DNA from: Planctomyces sp. SH-PL14
GTDB lineage: Bacteria; Planctomycetota; Planctomycetia; Planctomycetales; Planctomycetaceae
DNA: 64,000 nucleotides
Assembly: GCF_001610835.1 (NCBI RefSeq)
Contig: NZ_CP011270.1
Location: forward strand, 7,520,001-7,584,000
Direction of reading: 5' to 3'
The translations under genes were made by a program, and so were the position numbers. The notes below the pieces were generated by a model. That model made no database searches and was not told where the DNA came from. It was given only the letters and a program-made list of their open reading frames with translations. Below, piece by piece: positions 1 through 9,800 of the stretch (position 1 is the first letter of the stretch; each line of letters begins with the position of its first letter).

Positions 1-829
1 GCTCTCGAAGATCAAAGGGGGCGGGCTCGCTCGGGCGTGCCGGGCGCCGCTCGTCAGCCTCATCATTTCCGATGTCGCCGGAGATCCGCTCGACGTCATC
101 TCGTCGGGACCGACGGTTCCCGATTCGGGGACCGCCGCGGAAGCGATCCAGATCCTGACTGAACTCATACCGGATCGTCGCCAGGTTCCCGACGCGGTCT
201 GGGCGATCCTCGAAGCAAAATCCCGCCAGTCCGCCGCCGAATCGGCCTCGTTCTCACACGTCCGCAACTTCGTGATCGGCAACAATCGAATTGCGGTCGA
301 AGCCGCTGCCGCCGCGGCTGCCAAAGTCACCCGAATCCGACACGGAGACGTCCGCATCCTCGGCTGGGACCAGGGGGGTGTGGCCCGCGAGGTCGGAACA
401 GCTCTCGCGTCCGAAGCCGTCCGGGTTCAGAAGGAAATGCCGGCGGGCATGGGCCCTGTCTGTCTCATCAGCGGCGGGGAACCAGTCGTCCGGGTCGCCA
501 GCACGGGCCGTCCGCAGAAGGGAGGCCGCAATCAGGAACTGGCGCTCGCCGCGCTCGCTTACCTGCGGCAGGAGAACGTTCGCGGCATCACGGTGCTTTC
601 CGGAGGAACCGACGGCGAAGACGGACCGACGGACGCCGCCGGAGCGGTGGTCGATGACGATGTCCTGGCCCGGACGCGAGAGCTCGGCCTCGATCCCCGG
701 GCCTTTCTCGACGACAACAATTCCTATCCGTTCTTCGAGCAGACCGGCGGCCTGCTCAAGACCGGTCCGACGCACACGAACGTCATGGACCTGCGGGTCG
801 TTTACATCATGCCGCCCGGTGTGGGCTGA
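1..829 (+). CDS. Glycerate 2-kinase, MOFRL family (5' end missing)
   Basis: The reading frame is open from the window edge, so the N-terminal part is missing. About 275 C-terminal residues are present. The fragment opens with LSKIKGGGLAR and continues DVAGDPLDVISSGPTVPD, both typical of the glycerate 2-kinase (GckA/TtuD) family. It ends with the MOFRL-domain signature GGRNQELALAAL followed by GTDGEDGPTDAAGAVVD. The family phosphorylates D-glycerate with ATP to 2-phosphoglycerate in the cytoplasm, linking glyoxylate, serine and glycerate metabolism to glycolysis. Some members were annotated as hydroxypyruvate reductase, which is a historical name. The gene converges on arfB with a gap of fewer than 40 bases. 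Family assignment is firm; the exact physiological substrate is inferred. Confidence 0.9.
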   Translation, partial: LSKIKGGGLARACRAPLVSLIISDVAGDPLDVISSGPTVPDSGTAAEAIQILTELIPDRRQVPDAVWAILEAKSRQSAAESASFSHVRNFVIGNNRIAVEAAAAAAAKVTRIRHGDVRILGWDQGGVAREVGTALASEAVRVQKEMPAGMGPVCLISGGEPVVRVASTGRPQKGGRNQELALAALAYLRQENVRGITVLSGGTDGEDGPTDAAGAVVDDDVLARTRELGLDPRAFLDDNNSYPFFEQTGGLLKTGPTHTNVMDLRVVYIMPPGVG

Positions 830-867
830 CGGTCAAAGCGGCTGCAGCCTGCCGATCCGGGAACCCG

Positions 868-1326
868 TCAGTCCCCGTGGTCGACTCGGCGGGCGGCTCG
901 CCGTTCGGCCCCCTGTCGCTTTTCCTTGAGCCGCCGCTCCTTTGACCCCCGCGTCGGTTTCGACTTCTTGCGGGCGCGGGGAGCGACGAGCGCGGCCCGC
1001 ACGAGTTCCTGAAGTCGAACGAGGCACTCCACGCGGTTACGAAGCTGGTCGCGATAGAGCTGACTGACGAGGAGCAGGTCGCCGTCTTTCGTGATCCGGT
1101 TGCGGTTCACGGCAACCAGACGGGCCCGGACCTCGTCGGGGAGTTCGGCGGAGACGACGGGCCACCGCATCTGGACCCGCGAGCTGACCTTGTTGACGTT
1201 TTGTCCCCCCGGCCCGCCGCTCCGAGAGTATTGAAACTCCAGCGCCGCCAGCGGAATGCGGATCCTCTCCGAAACGATCAGGTGATCGTCCTGGACCAGC
1301 TCCGGTGGAAAGAGATCGGCCGACAT
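868..1326 (-). CDS. arfB: Peptidyl-tRNA hydrolase ArfB (ribosome rescue factor)
   Basis: A 152-residue protein, close to the usual 140 for ArfB (YaeJ). It has the release-factor catalytic motif GGQ in the context SRSGGPGGQNVNKVSSRVQ near residues 35-51, and a strongly basic C-terminal tail (RARKKSKPTRGSKERRLKEKRQ) that in this family enters the empty mRNA channel of stalled ribosomes. The family hydrolyses peptidyl-tRNA on ribosomes stalled without a stop codon. The ATG chosen gives the MSADLFPPEL start; the frame is open further upstream, but that extension looks non-coding and overlaps the next gene. It lies just downstream of the HEAT-repeat gene on the same strand. Confidence 0.9.
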   Translation of the reverse strand: MSADLFPPELVQDDHLIVSERIRIPLAALEFQYSRSGGPGGQNVNKVSSRVQMRWPVVSAELPDEVRARLVAVNRNRITKDGDLLLVSQLYRDQLRNRVECLVRLQELVRAALVAPRARKKSKPTRGSKERRLKEKRQGAERRAARRVDHGD

Positions 1327-1457
1327 TGGGTGATCGGGAACTTGAGGAGAGCGGGCTCGCGGCTTGTCTTCATCGGTAGACCGGATGGAAACGAGATCCA
1401 TCCGACACTGGGCGCGAGGAACGGGTTCGCGCGATTCCCCGCCCCGTCCCGGGATCC

Positions 1458-4277
1458 TCACATGGGAGCATCCTTTTCCTTCTCGCCCCCCGCCTCGCTC
1501 TCGCCGGCGATCTTCGTCTTGTATTCCGGAAGGGCCCGCAGTGTGGCGATGTCCGGGTCGACTTTCATGAGGGAGAACTCCTCGAAGCCGGCGTCGATCG
1601 CCTTGCGGAGATGTGAGAGTCCTTCGTCCTGGTACTTCTTGAGCTTGGCATCGCGCTCGGGGGACGCCGGCTCCTTCTCGACCTGCTCGACGGCCCGGCC
1701 GTAGGCGCAGGCCGCGTTGTAGAGATAGAGGTGATTCTGCCGGTACTCGTCGCGGACGCGGTCCAGCACCTTGAGTCCCTCGTCGACCTTTCCTCGACGG
1801 ACCTGCACGATCGCGACACCCGTCAGGGCGTTGGCGCTCTCGCCGTCGAGCTCGACCGACCGTCCGAAGTCCCGCTCCGCTTCGTCGAGTTTGTTCAACC
1901 ACAGGAAGGCGTTCCCGCGGCTGGCCCAGGCGTACGGCAGCAGCGGATCCATTTCCAGGGCGATCGTGGCGACTTCCACCATCCGCTCATGATCCTGCTT
2001 CTCGTTCCCGCTCCCCTTCTGCTGGGCTCCCTCCAGGAACTGATAGGCGGGGGAGCGGGCGTAGAGGTTGGCCAGCATTTGCCCGGCCTCCATCCGCAGG
2101 TCCCCTTCGACACTCGCCCGCAGGGACTGCAGAATCTCCCGCGCCTCGGGACCGCCGACCTGGTAGAGCGTGTTGAGGTAGGAGCCCACCTCCTCGCGCG
2201 GTACCGAGGACTTGAGGCGCTGCCGCAGGAGAGGCAGGAGCTGTGGGTCGGCCGTGGAGGCCAGGTATCGCAGACCGATCTCTCGAAGGTTCGTGTCCGT
2301 TCCCTGGATCTCGCGAATCGCCAGCTCCCGCCCCGCCCGCGACTGCTGCTCGGAGAGGAGCGAAAGGACGGCCCCCTTCTCTTCGACCGTCAGCTTGTCG
2401 TAATCGCGAATGAGACGGTCGATGACGTCGCTGCCGCCGATCAGTCCCAGGAGACCGATGATCTGCGACCGTCCCTGCTTCATCGTCGCCATCCGGTCGA
2501 GCAGCGGCGGCACGGCCCGCAGGTCGCGGGTCCGGTAGAGGAGTCCGTAGACGTTCTGCATGTCGGCGTCGGACGCCTTGGTGTCCTTCAGCCGTTCCAG
2601 GCAGATCTCCATGGCGATCGATTCCGCCTCGGGATCGGTCCGGTCGACGAGGATGTTGAACGCTTCGACCCGCACCCGTTCATCGGGATCGTGGACCAGC
2701 CGTTTGAGGACCTGCAGCAGCTGCGGGTGGCCGATCCGCCGCACCGCGCGGAGCGCGGCGAGCCGGATCTCCGCGCTCTTGTCCTCGCAATGCTTGAGGA
2801 GCCGGTCATTCCAGGCGGGGTGGGCGAAGGCGGCCAGGACTTCGATCGCTTCGCTCGCGGGGACGGCGATCGGCTTGTCGAGGTTCCGGGTGAGGGCCTG
2901 GTGGAACTCCTCGAACCGCGAGGAGGCGAGGCTTTCCATGGCGATGCGGGCGAGCCGCGGCGGTCCTTCGACGAGGGTCTTCTCCAGCCTTGCGACTGCT
3001 CGCGGATCGCGGATCTCACCGAGCGCCACGAGTCCGGCCGACTTGAGCAGATCGTCATTCCCGTCGACGTACTCGTTGACGACGCCGATCAGCTCCGGTC
3101 CCAGCCGGCTTCCTCCCTGGGCGAGCGCGGCCGCCCGGGCCAGCCGGTGTCCCGATTCGATCTCCCGGACGAGCTGTTCCGGCGGCAGGGCCTCCAGGGA
3201 GGTCCGGAGCGCTTCCTGGACCGCGTCGGAGAGAGACTCGTGGATCTGGCTGCCGGTGTTCTCTTCCGCGAGTTCCATCGCCTCGGCGTTGATGAGGTCC
3301 TGTTCGGGATCGTCCGCCGCTGATTCGCCGGGGCCGGTCGGGGGGACGACGAGGTGCAGCTCGCCGATCGCCGCGGGGAGGGTCGGCATCGTGCTGAATG
3401 TCTGCGATGTCGCTCCGGTCCGTCCGAACTGGAACCACGTCTTCATGTGGTCGCTGAGCCAGCCGGGGGCCTGAGTCCCGTGGATGACGGCCCGGGTGGC
3501 CCCCTGGGCGGGGGCGTCTTCGAGGTACTTGACCAGATCCGCGACGTTGACCGTGTCGAGCTCGCCGCGGAGTTCGATGAGCGCGAGGCACTTCCGCGGG
3601 CCGATCGCCTCCGCCCGCAGTCCGAGCCGCGCCCGGTCGAGGGCGTTGAGATTGATTTCGAGGATCCTGTCGTCGAGCGAGACGCGGAGGACCATCTCGG
3701 GAACGTTGCGGCTGCGGGGGAGGCCGCCGAAGACCCATCGGACCAGCCGCTCTCCCTTGGCCGGGACGGGGAGCGTGGCGGGAAGCATCTTTTCGGAGAC
3801 GAGCTCGACGGGGCTGAAGGACTCGCCGCTCATGAACTGGACGCCGTAGCTCTTGAGCGAGCCGAGGTCCGTGGCTCGGAACTCCTTGCCGCCGACGCGG
3901 AGGACGGCGTCGCGGGGCTTCAGGGTGCCGGGCTGGCCGGTTGGGTTGACGAAGACGAGGTCGAGGAGCAGGTACCGCGGCTCATTGGCGGGATAGACGT
4001 TGGGCGTCCAGAGGTTGATGCGTCCGAGGAGGGGGGAGATCCGGGCGGCGATGGCGGCCCGGTCGGCCGGTTTGCCGGTTTCGATCGCTTCCCGGCGGGC
4101 GACTTCGTCGAGGCGCTGTTCGAGTGTCGGGGGGCTGGGGGCCGGTTCGGCGTCCGGTGGGACGCGGAGGACCTGATAGCGCTGTCGGAGCTGGGCGTGG
4201 GTGGCCGTGCTCGCCAGGAGCAGCAGTCCGACGGTCAAGAGCACGCGCGCGGTGTATTCGCGAGGGAACGACGGCAT
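1458..4277 (-). CDS. Secreted HEAT-repeat and TPR protein
   Basis: A 939-residue protein with an N-terminal signal peptide (VLLTVGLLLLASTATHA, cleavage near residue 28). Residues of about 50-260 form an extracytoplasmic domain I do not recognise. Residues of about 360-560 contain HEAT-like helical repeats (for example AEIRLAALRAVRRIGHPQLLQVL). Residues of about 765-880 contain tetratricopeptide repeats (YAWASRGNAFLWLNKLDEAERDF). HEAT and TPR solenoids serve protein-protein interaction, so a scaffold role in the periplasm is likely, with the partner unknown. Large secreted repeat proteins of this kind are frequent in planctomycetes. It is separated from pyrG by one copy of the intergenic repeat described in the findings. 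Confidence 0.75.
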   Translation of the reverse strand: MPSFPREYTARVLLTVGLLLLASTATHAQLRQRYQVLRVPPDAEPAPSPPTLEQRLDEVARREAIETGKPADRAAIAARISPLLGRINLWTPNVYPANEPRYLLLDLVFVNPTGQPGTLKPRDAVLRVGGKEFRATDLGSLKSYGVQFMSGESFSPVELVSEKMLPATLPVPAKGERLVRWVFGGLPRSRNVPEMVLRVSLDDRILEINLNALDRARLGLRAEAIGPRKCLALIELRGELDTVNVADLVKYLEDAPAQGATRAVIHGTQAPGWLSDHMKTWFQFGRTGATSQTFSTMPTLPAAIGELHLVVPPTGPGESAADDPEQDLINAEAMELAEENTGSQIHESLSDAVQEALRTSLEALPPEQLVREIESGHRLARAAALAQGGSRLGPELIGVVNEYVDGNDDLLKSAGLVALGEIRDPRAVARLEKTLVEGPPRLARIAMESLASSRFEEFHQALTRNLDKPIAVPASEAIEVLAAFAHPAWNDRLLKHCEDKSAEIRLAALRAVRRIGHPQLLQVLKRLVHDPDERVRVEAFNILVDRTDPEAESIAMEICLERLKDTKASDADMQNVYGLLYRTRDLRAVPPLLDRMATMKQGRSQIIGLLGLIGGSDVIDRLIRDYDKLTVEEKGAVLSLLSEQQSRAGRELAIREIQGTDTNLREIGLRYLASTADPQLLPLLRQRLKSSVPREEVGSYLNTLYQVGGPEAREILQSLRASVEGDLRMEAGQMLANLYARSPAYQFLEGAQQKGSGNEKQDHERMVEVATIALEMDPLLPYAWASRGNAFLWLNKLDEAERDFGRSVELDGESANALTGVAIVQVRRGKVDEGLKVLDRVRDEYRQNHLYLYNAACAYGRAVEQVEKEPASPERDAKLKKYQDEGLSHLRKAIDAGFEEFSLMKVDPDIATLRALPEYKTKIAGESEAGGEKEKDAPM

Positions 4278-4419
4278 GAGCGGTCCAACCGATGTGTCGA
4301 CCCCAGACGACCGGGCGGTCGCGGGTTGCGGCCATCATAGCCGGAGGGCCATGCGACGGGCGACTTCGGTGGAAAAACGTGCTGGCGGATGGATGTCCAA
4401 CGCGAAGAACCGCGTCACT

Positions 4420-4698
4420 CGGCAGCTGGGGTCAAGGGGGCGACCCCTTGCCGCCGGAGGCGCTTCGATGAGGAACCGTTGTCAACAACGGGCGTCCGTT
4501 TTGTGGTACCGGTTATAGAGGACTCCCTCACATCACACCGCTGGCTTTGCCATCCGCGCGGGTTGGTGAGGGGCCATCCGGCACGGTGTCCGCGCTTGGA
4601 CACATGCTCCTTCAGATATCTCCCGGCAAGACGGCCTCCGGCGGGCAACGGGGATTCTCCCCCCTGCACCCCCTGACCAGGGTCCCCCTGGACCCAAC
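4420..4698. repeat. Structured intergenic repeat, copy 1 of 5
   Basis: About 280 bases shared with copies near 18.1, 44.2, 51.0 and 52.8 kb, all in the same orientation in this window. It contains a G-tract/C-tract stem (CAAGGGG...CCCCTTG), a GTGTCC...GGACAC hairpin and a final CCAGGG...CCCTGG hairpin. It fills the gap between the pyrG stop codon (about 4 bases away) and the upstream region of the HEAT-repeat gene. This copy is the most divergent and lacks the 5' shoulder seen in the other four. Short ORFs inside it are by-products of the repeat. Confidence 0.85.
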
Positions 4699-4701
4699 TG
4701 G

Positions 4702-6321
4702 TCAGTCGCCGCTCGCGCTCTTCTGACGGCGCTCGATCGCCGCACCAATGAAACCGCGGAACAACGGATGCGGCTCCAGCGGCTTCGAACGGAACTCCGG
4801 ATGGAACTGAACCGCCACAAACCACGGATGGTTCGGCAGCTCAATGATCTCCACCAGGTTCCCGCTCGGGCTCAGCCCCGCAATGCTCATCCCCTTCTCG
4901 ATCATCCGGCTCCGATACTCCGGATTGAACTCATACCGGTGCCGGTGCCGCTCCATCACCACTTCGGCCCCGTAGGCCGCCGCCGCCTTCGTTCCCGGCT
5001 TCAGATGACACGGCTGAGCCCCCAGCCGCATCGTCCCCCCCTTGTCACTGATCGTCCGCTGCTCCTCGAGCATGCAGATCACGGGGTTCCCCGACTCCGA
5101 CTCGAACTCCGTGCTGTTCGCGTCCTGGAGCCCAAGCACGTTCCGGGCGAACTCGATGACCGCCGTCTGCATCCCCAGGCAGATCCCGAAGTACGGAATA
5201 CCGTTCTTGCGGGCGAACTCGATCGCCTTGATCTTCCCCTCGATCCCGCGGTAGCCGAACCCGCCCGGGACCAGCAGCCCGTCAATGCTCCCGAGCGCAA
5301 AGTCCGGATCGCTCGTCTCGAGCTGCTCCGCCTCGATCCGCTTGATGAGGACCCGCGTCGAATGGGCGAACCCGGCGTGGCTCAGCGACTCGTAGATCGA
5401 CTTGTAGGCGTCGCGGTGCTCGATGTACTTGCCGACGACCGCGATCGTCACTTCCTTGAGCGGATTGCGGATCCGGTCGAGGAGCTGCTTCCAGTCGTCC
5501 AGGTTCAGCTCGCCGATCGGCAGGCCGAGCTTGTCGATCACCAGCCGGTCGAGCTTGTTCTCCGCCAGCCCGACGGGAACTTCGTAGATCGACAGCTCCT
5601 TGTCCTGCTCCTCGATGACCGCCTTCCGCTCCACGTTGCAGAACAGGGCGATCTTCTCGCACGCCTCTTTGCCCAGGGGCCGCTCGGTCCGGACGATGAG
5701 GATGTCCGGCTGGATCCCGATCTGCCGCAGCTGGCCGACCGAGTGCTGCGTCGGCTTGGTCTTCGCTTCCTTGGCTGCCTTGAGGTACGGGACCAGGGTC
5801 AGATGGATGAACAGACAGTTGTGCTTGCCGATCTCGAGCGGGATCTGGCGGATCGCTTCCAGGAACGGAAGCCCTTCAATGTCCCCGACCGTCCCCCCGA
5901 GCTCGGTGATGACGACGTCGACATCCGGCGTCGCCAGGTCGAGGATCGCGTTCTTGATCTCGTCGGTGACGTGCGGAACGACCTGGACGGTCCCCCCGAG
6001 GTACTCCCCGCGGCGTTCCTTCTGGATGACGGTCTGGTAGATCCGTCCCGAGGTGTAGTTCGACTTGCGGGACAGCGGCGAGTTGGTGAACCGCTCGTAG
6101 TGCCCCAAATCGAGGTCGGTCTCGGCCCCGTCGTCGAGGACATAGACCTCGCCGTGCTGGTAGGGGCTCATCGTGCCGGGGTCGACGTTGATATAGGGGT
6201 CGAGCTTCTGCATCCGGACACGCAGGCCGCGACGCTCGAGGAGCAGACCGATCGACGCCGAGGTCAGCCCCTTCCCCAGCGAACTGACCACCCCGCCCGT
6301 CACGAAAATATGCTTCGCCAT
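4702..6321 (-). CDS. pyrG: CTP synthase
   Basis: A 539-residue protein, the normal length for CTP synthase, which makes CTP from UTP, ATP and glutamine in the last step of pyrimidine nucleotide synthesis. The N-terminal synthetase domain begins [18 protein letters not shown] and contains [20 protein letters not shown]. The C-terminal class I glutamine amidotransferase domain has the nucleophile elbow YFGICLGMQ and a final histidine/glutamate pair in QFHPEF. The frame is open 49 codons further upstream, but the conserved MAKHIF start fixes the ATG. kdsB lies upstream on the same strand behind a clear terminator, so pyrG probably has its own promoter. Its stop codon nearly touches repeat copy 1. 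Confidence 0.97.
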   Translation of the reverse strand: MAKHIFVTGGVVSSLGKGLTSASIGLLLERRGLRVRMQKLDPYINVDPGTMSPYQHGEVYVLDDGAETDLDLGHYERFTNSPLSRKSNYTSGRIYQTVIQKERRGEYLGGTVQVVPHVTDEIKNAILDLATPDVDVVITELGGTVGDIEGLPFLEAIRQIPLEIGKHNCLFIHLTLVPYLKAAKEAKTKPTQHSVGQLRQIGIQPDILIVRTERPLGKEACEKIALFCNVERKAVIEEQDKELSIYEVPVGLAENKLDRLVIDKLGLPIGELNLDDWKQLLDRIRNPLKEVTIAVVGKYIEHRDAYKSIYESLSHAGFAHSTRVLIKRIEAEQLETSDPDFALGSIDGLLVPGGFGYRGIEGKIKAIEFARKNGIPYFGICLGMQTAVIEFARNVLGLQDANSTEFESESGNPVICMLEEQRTISDKGGTMRLGAQPCHLKPGTKAAAAYGAEVVMERHRHRYEFNPEYRSRMIEKGMSIAGLSPSGNLVEIIELPNHPWFVAVQFHPEFRSKPLEPHPLFRGFIGAAIERRQKSASGD

Positions 6322-6464
6322 GTCCCCGACGCATCCCCTGGAGCCGCTGTTCCGGATCGCCCCGGCCGTCCGCTTCCCCTGCGGGAAACGCCCGGCCACG
6401 GGCGGAACGCGGGAGCAAAACCGCTCCATTTGCCTCGGAAAAACAGAAGGTCTGCTCTTCAAAA

Positions 6465-6492
6465 GCAAAACCGGGGGGCAATAACCCCCCGG
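6465..6492 (-). terminator. Rho-independent terminator downstream of kdsB
   Basis: An 8-bp perfect stem (CCGGGGGG / CCCCCCGG) with a six-base loop. Read on the minus strand it is followed by a T-rich run (TTTTGCTTTTG). It lies about 30 bases past the kdsB stop codon and in front of pyrG, so it should end kdsB transcription. Confidence 0.85.
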
Positions 6493-6518
6493 TCGTGTTC
6501 GTGGCGCCCGGCCGATCG

Positions 6519-7319
6519 TTACGATCTGATGGCTCTCTGCCGGGCGACGAAGGCAGCATAATCGGCGGCGGTGTCGATTCCAACCGACCGGTGCGGGACC
6601 ACCTGGACGAGGATCGACGCTCCCGCCTCCAGTGCCCGAAGTTGTTCCAGGCTTTCGAGTTGCTCCAGCCGCCCGCGGGGCATCTGGGTCATCGCCAGGA
6701 GGAAGTCCGGGCGGTAGGCGTACACCCCCATGTGGAGCAGCCAGGGAGACGCAACCCGAGCCCGAGTCTCCGTTTCCGAGCCTTCCGCTTCGTCGGGGCC
6801 GGGAAGCAGGTCCTCCGGCCGGCCGTCGCGGTAGAAGGGAATCGTCGACCGGGAGAAGTACAGCGCCCGGCCGTCGGCGGCGCAGACGACTTTGACGCAG
6901 CTCGTGTCGAGGAGCGTCGCGAGGTCGCGGATCGGCGTCGCCAGTGTCGCCATCTCGACCTGCGGCCGGGACGCCAGGAGTGCAATGAGGCGGTCGAGCG
7001 TCCCTGGATCGAGCTCCGGCTCATCCCCCTGGATGTTCACGACGGCGTCGGCGTCCGGGCAGCAGCGGCGGACGACCTCCGCGATCCGGTCGGACCCGCT
7101 TGGGTGTTCGCCCGTCATTTCGACCCGGGCTCCGAAGCCCCGGGCGACCGAGGCGATCTCCTCGCCGTCGGCCGCGATGATGACCTCCGACAGCCCCGAA
7201 GCCTTCGTGGCGACCTCCCAGGAATACTGAAGGAGGGGCTTCCCGGTATCCCGCAGGAGCAGCTTCCGGGGGAGGCGCGACGAATGGAGCCGGGCCGGGA
7301 TGATTCCGTAAACCTTCAT
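6519..7319 (-). CDS. kdsB: 3-deoxy-manno-octulosonate cytidylyltransferase
   Basis: A 266-residue protein beginning [21 protein letters not shown], the nucleotide-binding signature of CMP-Kdo synthetase. Further family motifs are [22 protein letters not shown] and the late GIDTAADY. The enzyme activates Kdo with CTP for attachment to lipid A, so the gene supports an LPS-type outer membrane. The ATG is preceded by an AGGAAAGG-type ribosome binding site; the longer open frame upstream is not supported. It neighbours pyrG, whose product CTP is a substrate, but a terminator separates the two. Confidence 0.95.
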   Translation of the reverse strand: MKVYGIIPARLHSSRLPRKLLLRDTGKPLLQYSWEVATKASGLSEVIIAADGEEIASVARGFGARVEMTGEHPSGSDRIAEVVRRCCPDADAVVNIQGDEPELDPGTLDRLIALLASRPQVEMATLATPIRDLATLLDTSCVKVVCAADGRALYFSRSTIPFYRDGRPEDLLPGPDEAEGSETETRARVASPWLLHMGVYAYRPDFLLAMTQMPRGRLEQLESLEQLRALEAGASILVQVVPHRSVGIDTAADYAAFVARQRAIRS

Positions 7320-7601
7320 GGAGATCCTTTCCTGAAGCGAGACGCCGACCGCAGGGAAATCGTTCCTGGGACCGGACGGGACAAACCGCCGAGACTCTGA
7401 CTTGAACGAATCCCGCTGGCAACTCAAAAAGGGAGGCGGAAACCGGCCCCTGACCGGGCGCAGTCCGGCGGGAATTGCTGAACGGGCGCGGATTTTCGCT
7501 CAAGTTCTGCAGAGTCCGCCGGAGCGCCTCTCTCTCTGCACAGGGGTGCTATCCGCCGTCGGACGGAAACGACTATCACGCCGCAGGAACCTGGACACGT
7601 G

Positions 7602-8069
7602 ATGAATGCCGACGCCGCACCGAGAGACTTCCGCCCCCGGGACTATCCCGTCGGCCCCCTCGGACGCGGGCTGCTGGTCCTGATCGGACTGGCCCTGGCG
7701 GCGGGTTTCGGGCTGGCCTGGACGGTCTCCCCGGACTCCCGCGGGTACGGCACGCATCAGCAGTTCGGGCTTCCTCCGTGCAGCCTGTACGTGCTGTTCG
7801 GAATCCCCTGTCCGAGCTGCGGCAGCACAACCGCCTTCGCGCACTACGTCCGCGGGGAGTGGCTGGCGGCCGCCCGGTCCAACATGGCCGCGTTCCTCCT
7901 GGCGCTTCTGTGCACGCTCCTCATCCCGTGGAGCGGCTACAGCGCCTGGCGGGGTCGGCTGTGGCGGATCTCCGATCCGGCGTGGAGCATCGCGCTCGCG
8001 CTGGTCGGCCTCGCAACGACCTCTCTCCTGCACTGGGGAGTCCGCTGCGTGGCCGCAAGGATGACCTGA
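7602..8069 (+). CDS. DUF2752 membrane protein
   Basis: A 155-residue protein with three predicted membrane helices (about residues 23-43, 92-115 and 127-148). It carries the DUF2752 signature PCPSCGSTTAF between the first two helices, with two cysteines as in the rest of the family. The family has no established biochemical role. An in-frame GTG directly precedes the ATG. It starts a plus-strand run with two lipoprotein genes, 17 bases ahead of the first, so co-transcription is likely. Confidence 0.75.
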   Translation: MNADAAPRDFRPRDYPVGPLGRGLLVLIGLALAAGFGLAWTVSPDSRGYGTHQQFGLPPCSLYVLFGIPCPSCGSTTAFAHYVRGEWLAAARSNMAAFLLALLCTLLIPWSGYSAWRGRLWRISDPAWSIALALVGLATTSLLHWGVRCVAARMT

Positions 8070-8086
8070 CGGCGAAGGATCGCCCC

Positions 8087-8899
8087 ATGACCCAACCGAA
8101 TCCGCTCTCTCCCCACGCCTCCCCCTCGCCCGCGCCCTCCCCCGCCGGCGACCGGACCTCCATGATCCTGGTCTCCCGGCGCGACTGCCTGACGCTTCTG
8201 TTCGGCGCGTCCGCCTTGAGCTTCTCCGGCTGCGTCAACGCCCTGGCGATGGCGACGAAGATGATCCAGGGGGACCCGATGACGACCGCCGGGTTCACGG
8301 TGGCGACCGGTGTCGACCTGGCCGAGACCGGCTCGCTCGTGGCGGCGCACGTCTCCTGCCCCACGACGATGACCCGGAACTACGCGACGCTGACGTTCGA
8401 TATCGAACAGGAACTGCGGGAGCGGATGCGGCGGAATGACGTTCAGTGCGTCAATCCGAACGAGGTCTCGAACATCCTCGACGCCAAGGGGCTGCAGTTC
8501 GACCCCAAGCTCATCGCCCGCACGATCAAGGACGTGGAGTACGTGTTCCACATCCACATCGAGTCCTTCAAGCTCCACGTCGACAACAGCCCCACCCTCC
8601 TCCAGGGGATGGCCCACGGAACGATCTCGGGCTACGCCATCGACGGCGGAAATCCGGACGGCGACAAGAAAAAGAAGGCCGAGAAGACCGCCAAGGCGGA
8701 GTCCTCCAAGGACGACAATCCCTCCCCGCGCACGGCGATTCAGATCTACGAGAAAGAGTTCCTGTTCGAACACCCGCGGAACCATCCGATTCCGATCGAC
8801 CAGACCCCCGTCAACGCCTTCCGCCGCAAGTTCGTCAACAAGCTGGCGGACCACCTCGGCAACCAGTTCTATCCGGTGAAGACCATCGATCTGATCTGA
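8087..8899 (+). CDS. Putative lipoprotein of unknown function
   Basis: A 270-residue protein. After a proline/serine-rich start, MILVSRRDCLTLLFGASALSFSGC looks like an export signal with a lipobox ending at a cysteine (around residue 49) and an SRR twin-arginine-like n-region. The real start may therefore be the internal ATG at 8162. The mature part has no domain I recognise; it contains a lysine-rich stretch (GDKKKKAEKTAKAESSKDD) and ends in a domain with FRRKFVNKLADHLGNQFYPVK. The next gene encodes a lipoprotein of similar layout (lipobox, then a domain ending in an R-rich helix before an F/Y motif), so the two may act together in the envelope. Confidence 0.6.
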   Translation: MTQPNPLSPHASPSPAPSPAGDRTSMILVSRRDCLTLLFGASALSFSGCVNALAMATKMIQGDPMTTAGFTVATGVDLAETGSLVAAHVSCPTTMTRNYATLTFDIEQELRERMRRNDVQCVNPNEVSNILDAKGLQFDPKLIARTIKDVEYVFHIHIESFKLHVDNSPTLLQGMAHGTISGYAIDGGNPDGDKKKKAEKTAKAESSKDDNPSPRTAIQIYEKEFLFEHPRNHPIPIDQTPVNAFRRKFVNKLADHLGNQFYPVKTIDLI

Positions 8900-9017
8900 G
8901 CGGTCCCCCGGCAGCGACCTGATGTCAACGGTCCCACCGCAGCGAGACATCCCGCTCCTCGCAGGCTTTCCGGCTCCTTCCGTTCCGCACATCCCCTCTC
9001 GTCTTTCGCGAGTCGTC

Positions 9018-9704
9018 ATGTCCTCATTCACCTCCTCGAAGTCGCTCGCCTTCCGCCGGGCGCTCGCTCTCCTGCTGATCCTCGTGGCCGGGGTCTCGCA
9101 GGGGTGCAGCCCCATCGCGATGCTCGGCTACCTGATCGCCGGCCCGCCGTCGATCGAGCCGGAATTCGAGACCGAGACCGGCCTGTCGATGGAGGGGGGC
9201 GAGAAGAAGGTCGCGGTCGTCTGTTACGCCCCGAAGAACCTGCTCATCGAGTTCCCCAAGATCGACGACGAGGTCGCCGCGCAGGTCGCCTACCGGCTGG
9301 GGGAGAACAAGATCGCCATTATCCGTCCGGAGTACATCCGGGCCTGGGTCGACGAGCATCCGGACTGGGAGCTGGCCGAGGAAATCGGCAAGGAGTTCAA
9401 GGCGGACTACGTCGTGCAGATCGAGCTCGCCGACTTCGGCCTCTACGAGGGGGACAGCACGACCCTGTACCGCGGACGGACCGAGGCGTACGTGAAGGTG
9501 TGCGCGATGGAAGACGACAAGCGGACCGGCGAGCAGGTCTTCACGAAGGACATCGACTTCATCTTCCCGAGCGCCGTTCCCCGTTCGTCGTACGACACGA
9601 CGCAGACCCGCTTCAAGCGGGAGTACATCTCGCGGCTCAGCGAGAAGATCGGCTGGCTGTTCTACGAACACTTCAACGGCGACACGATCCCCTGGGCGAC
9701 GTGA
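9018..9704 (+). CDS. Putative lipoprotein of unknown function
   Basis: A 228-residue protein with an N-terminal lipoprotein signal (RALALLLILVAGVSQGC, cysteine near residue 30). The mature domain starts KKVAVVCYAPKNLLIEFPKIDDEVAAQVAYRL and later has KADYVVQIELADFGLYE. This alpha/beta layout resembles outer-membrane-associated lipoproteins that compute a stress or assembly function, but I cannot assign a named family. The frame is open upstream from 8922, but the ATG before the signal peptide is the sensible start. The gene follows the previous lipoprotein gene on the same strand and ends at a strong hairpin shared with the convergent sulfatase gene. Confidence 0.6.
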   Translation: MSSFTSSKSLAFRRALALLLILVAGVSQGCSPIAMLGYLIAGPPSIEPEFETETGLSMEGGEKKVAVVCYAPKNLLIEFPKIDDEVAAQVAYRLGENKIAIIRPEYIRAWVDEHPDWELAEEIGKEFKADYVVQIELADFGLYEGDSTTLYRGRTEAYVKVCAMEDDKRTGEQVFTKDIDFIFPSAVPRSSYDTTQTRFKREYISRLSEKIGWLFYEHFNGDTIPWAT

Positions 9705-9733
9705 GCCGGGGCGAGAACATCTCAAACGTCAAC

Positions 9734-9762
9734 AGGCCGCGACTCCCGAGGAGCCGCGGCCT
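9734..9762. terminator. Bidirectional hairpin terminator between convergent genes
   Basis: CAGGCCGCG and CCGCGGCCTG arms plus an inner CTC/GAG extension form a long GC-rich stem, followed on the plus strand by TGCGTTTTCC. It sits between the ends of the lipoprotein and sulfatase genes, so it can serve both strands. Confidence 0.7.
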
Positions 9763-9800
9763 GTGCGTTTTCCGAGTCCGTGGTTGAGGTCGCGCCCGCG

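Noticed and set aside
868-1902. Longer 344-codon reading of the arfB frame
   Set aside because: The extra N-terminal half overlaps the HEAT/TPR gene and is arginine-rich antisense-type sequence; ArfB starts at MSADLF.
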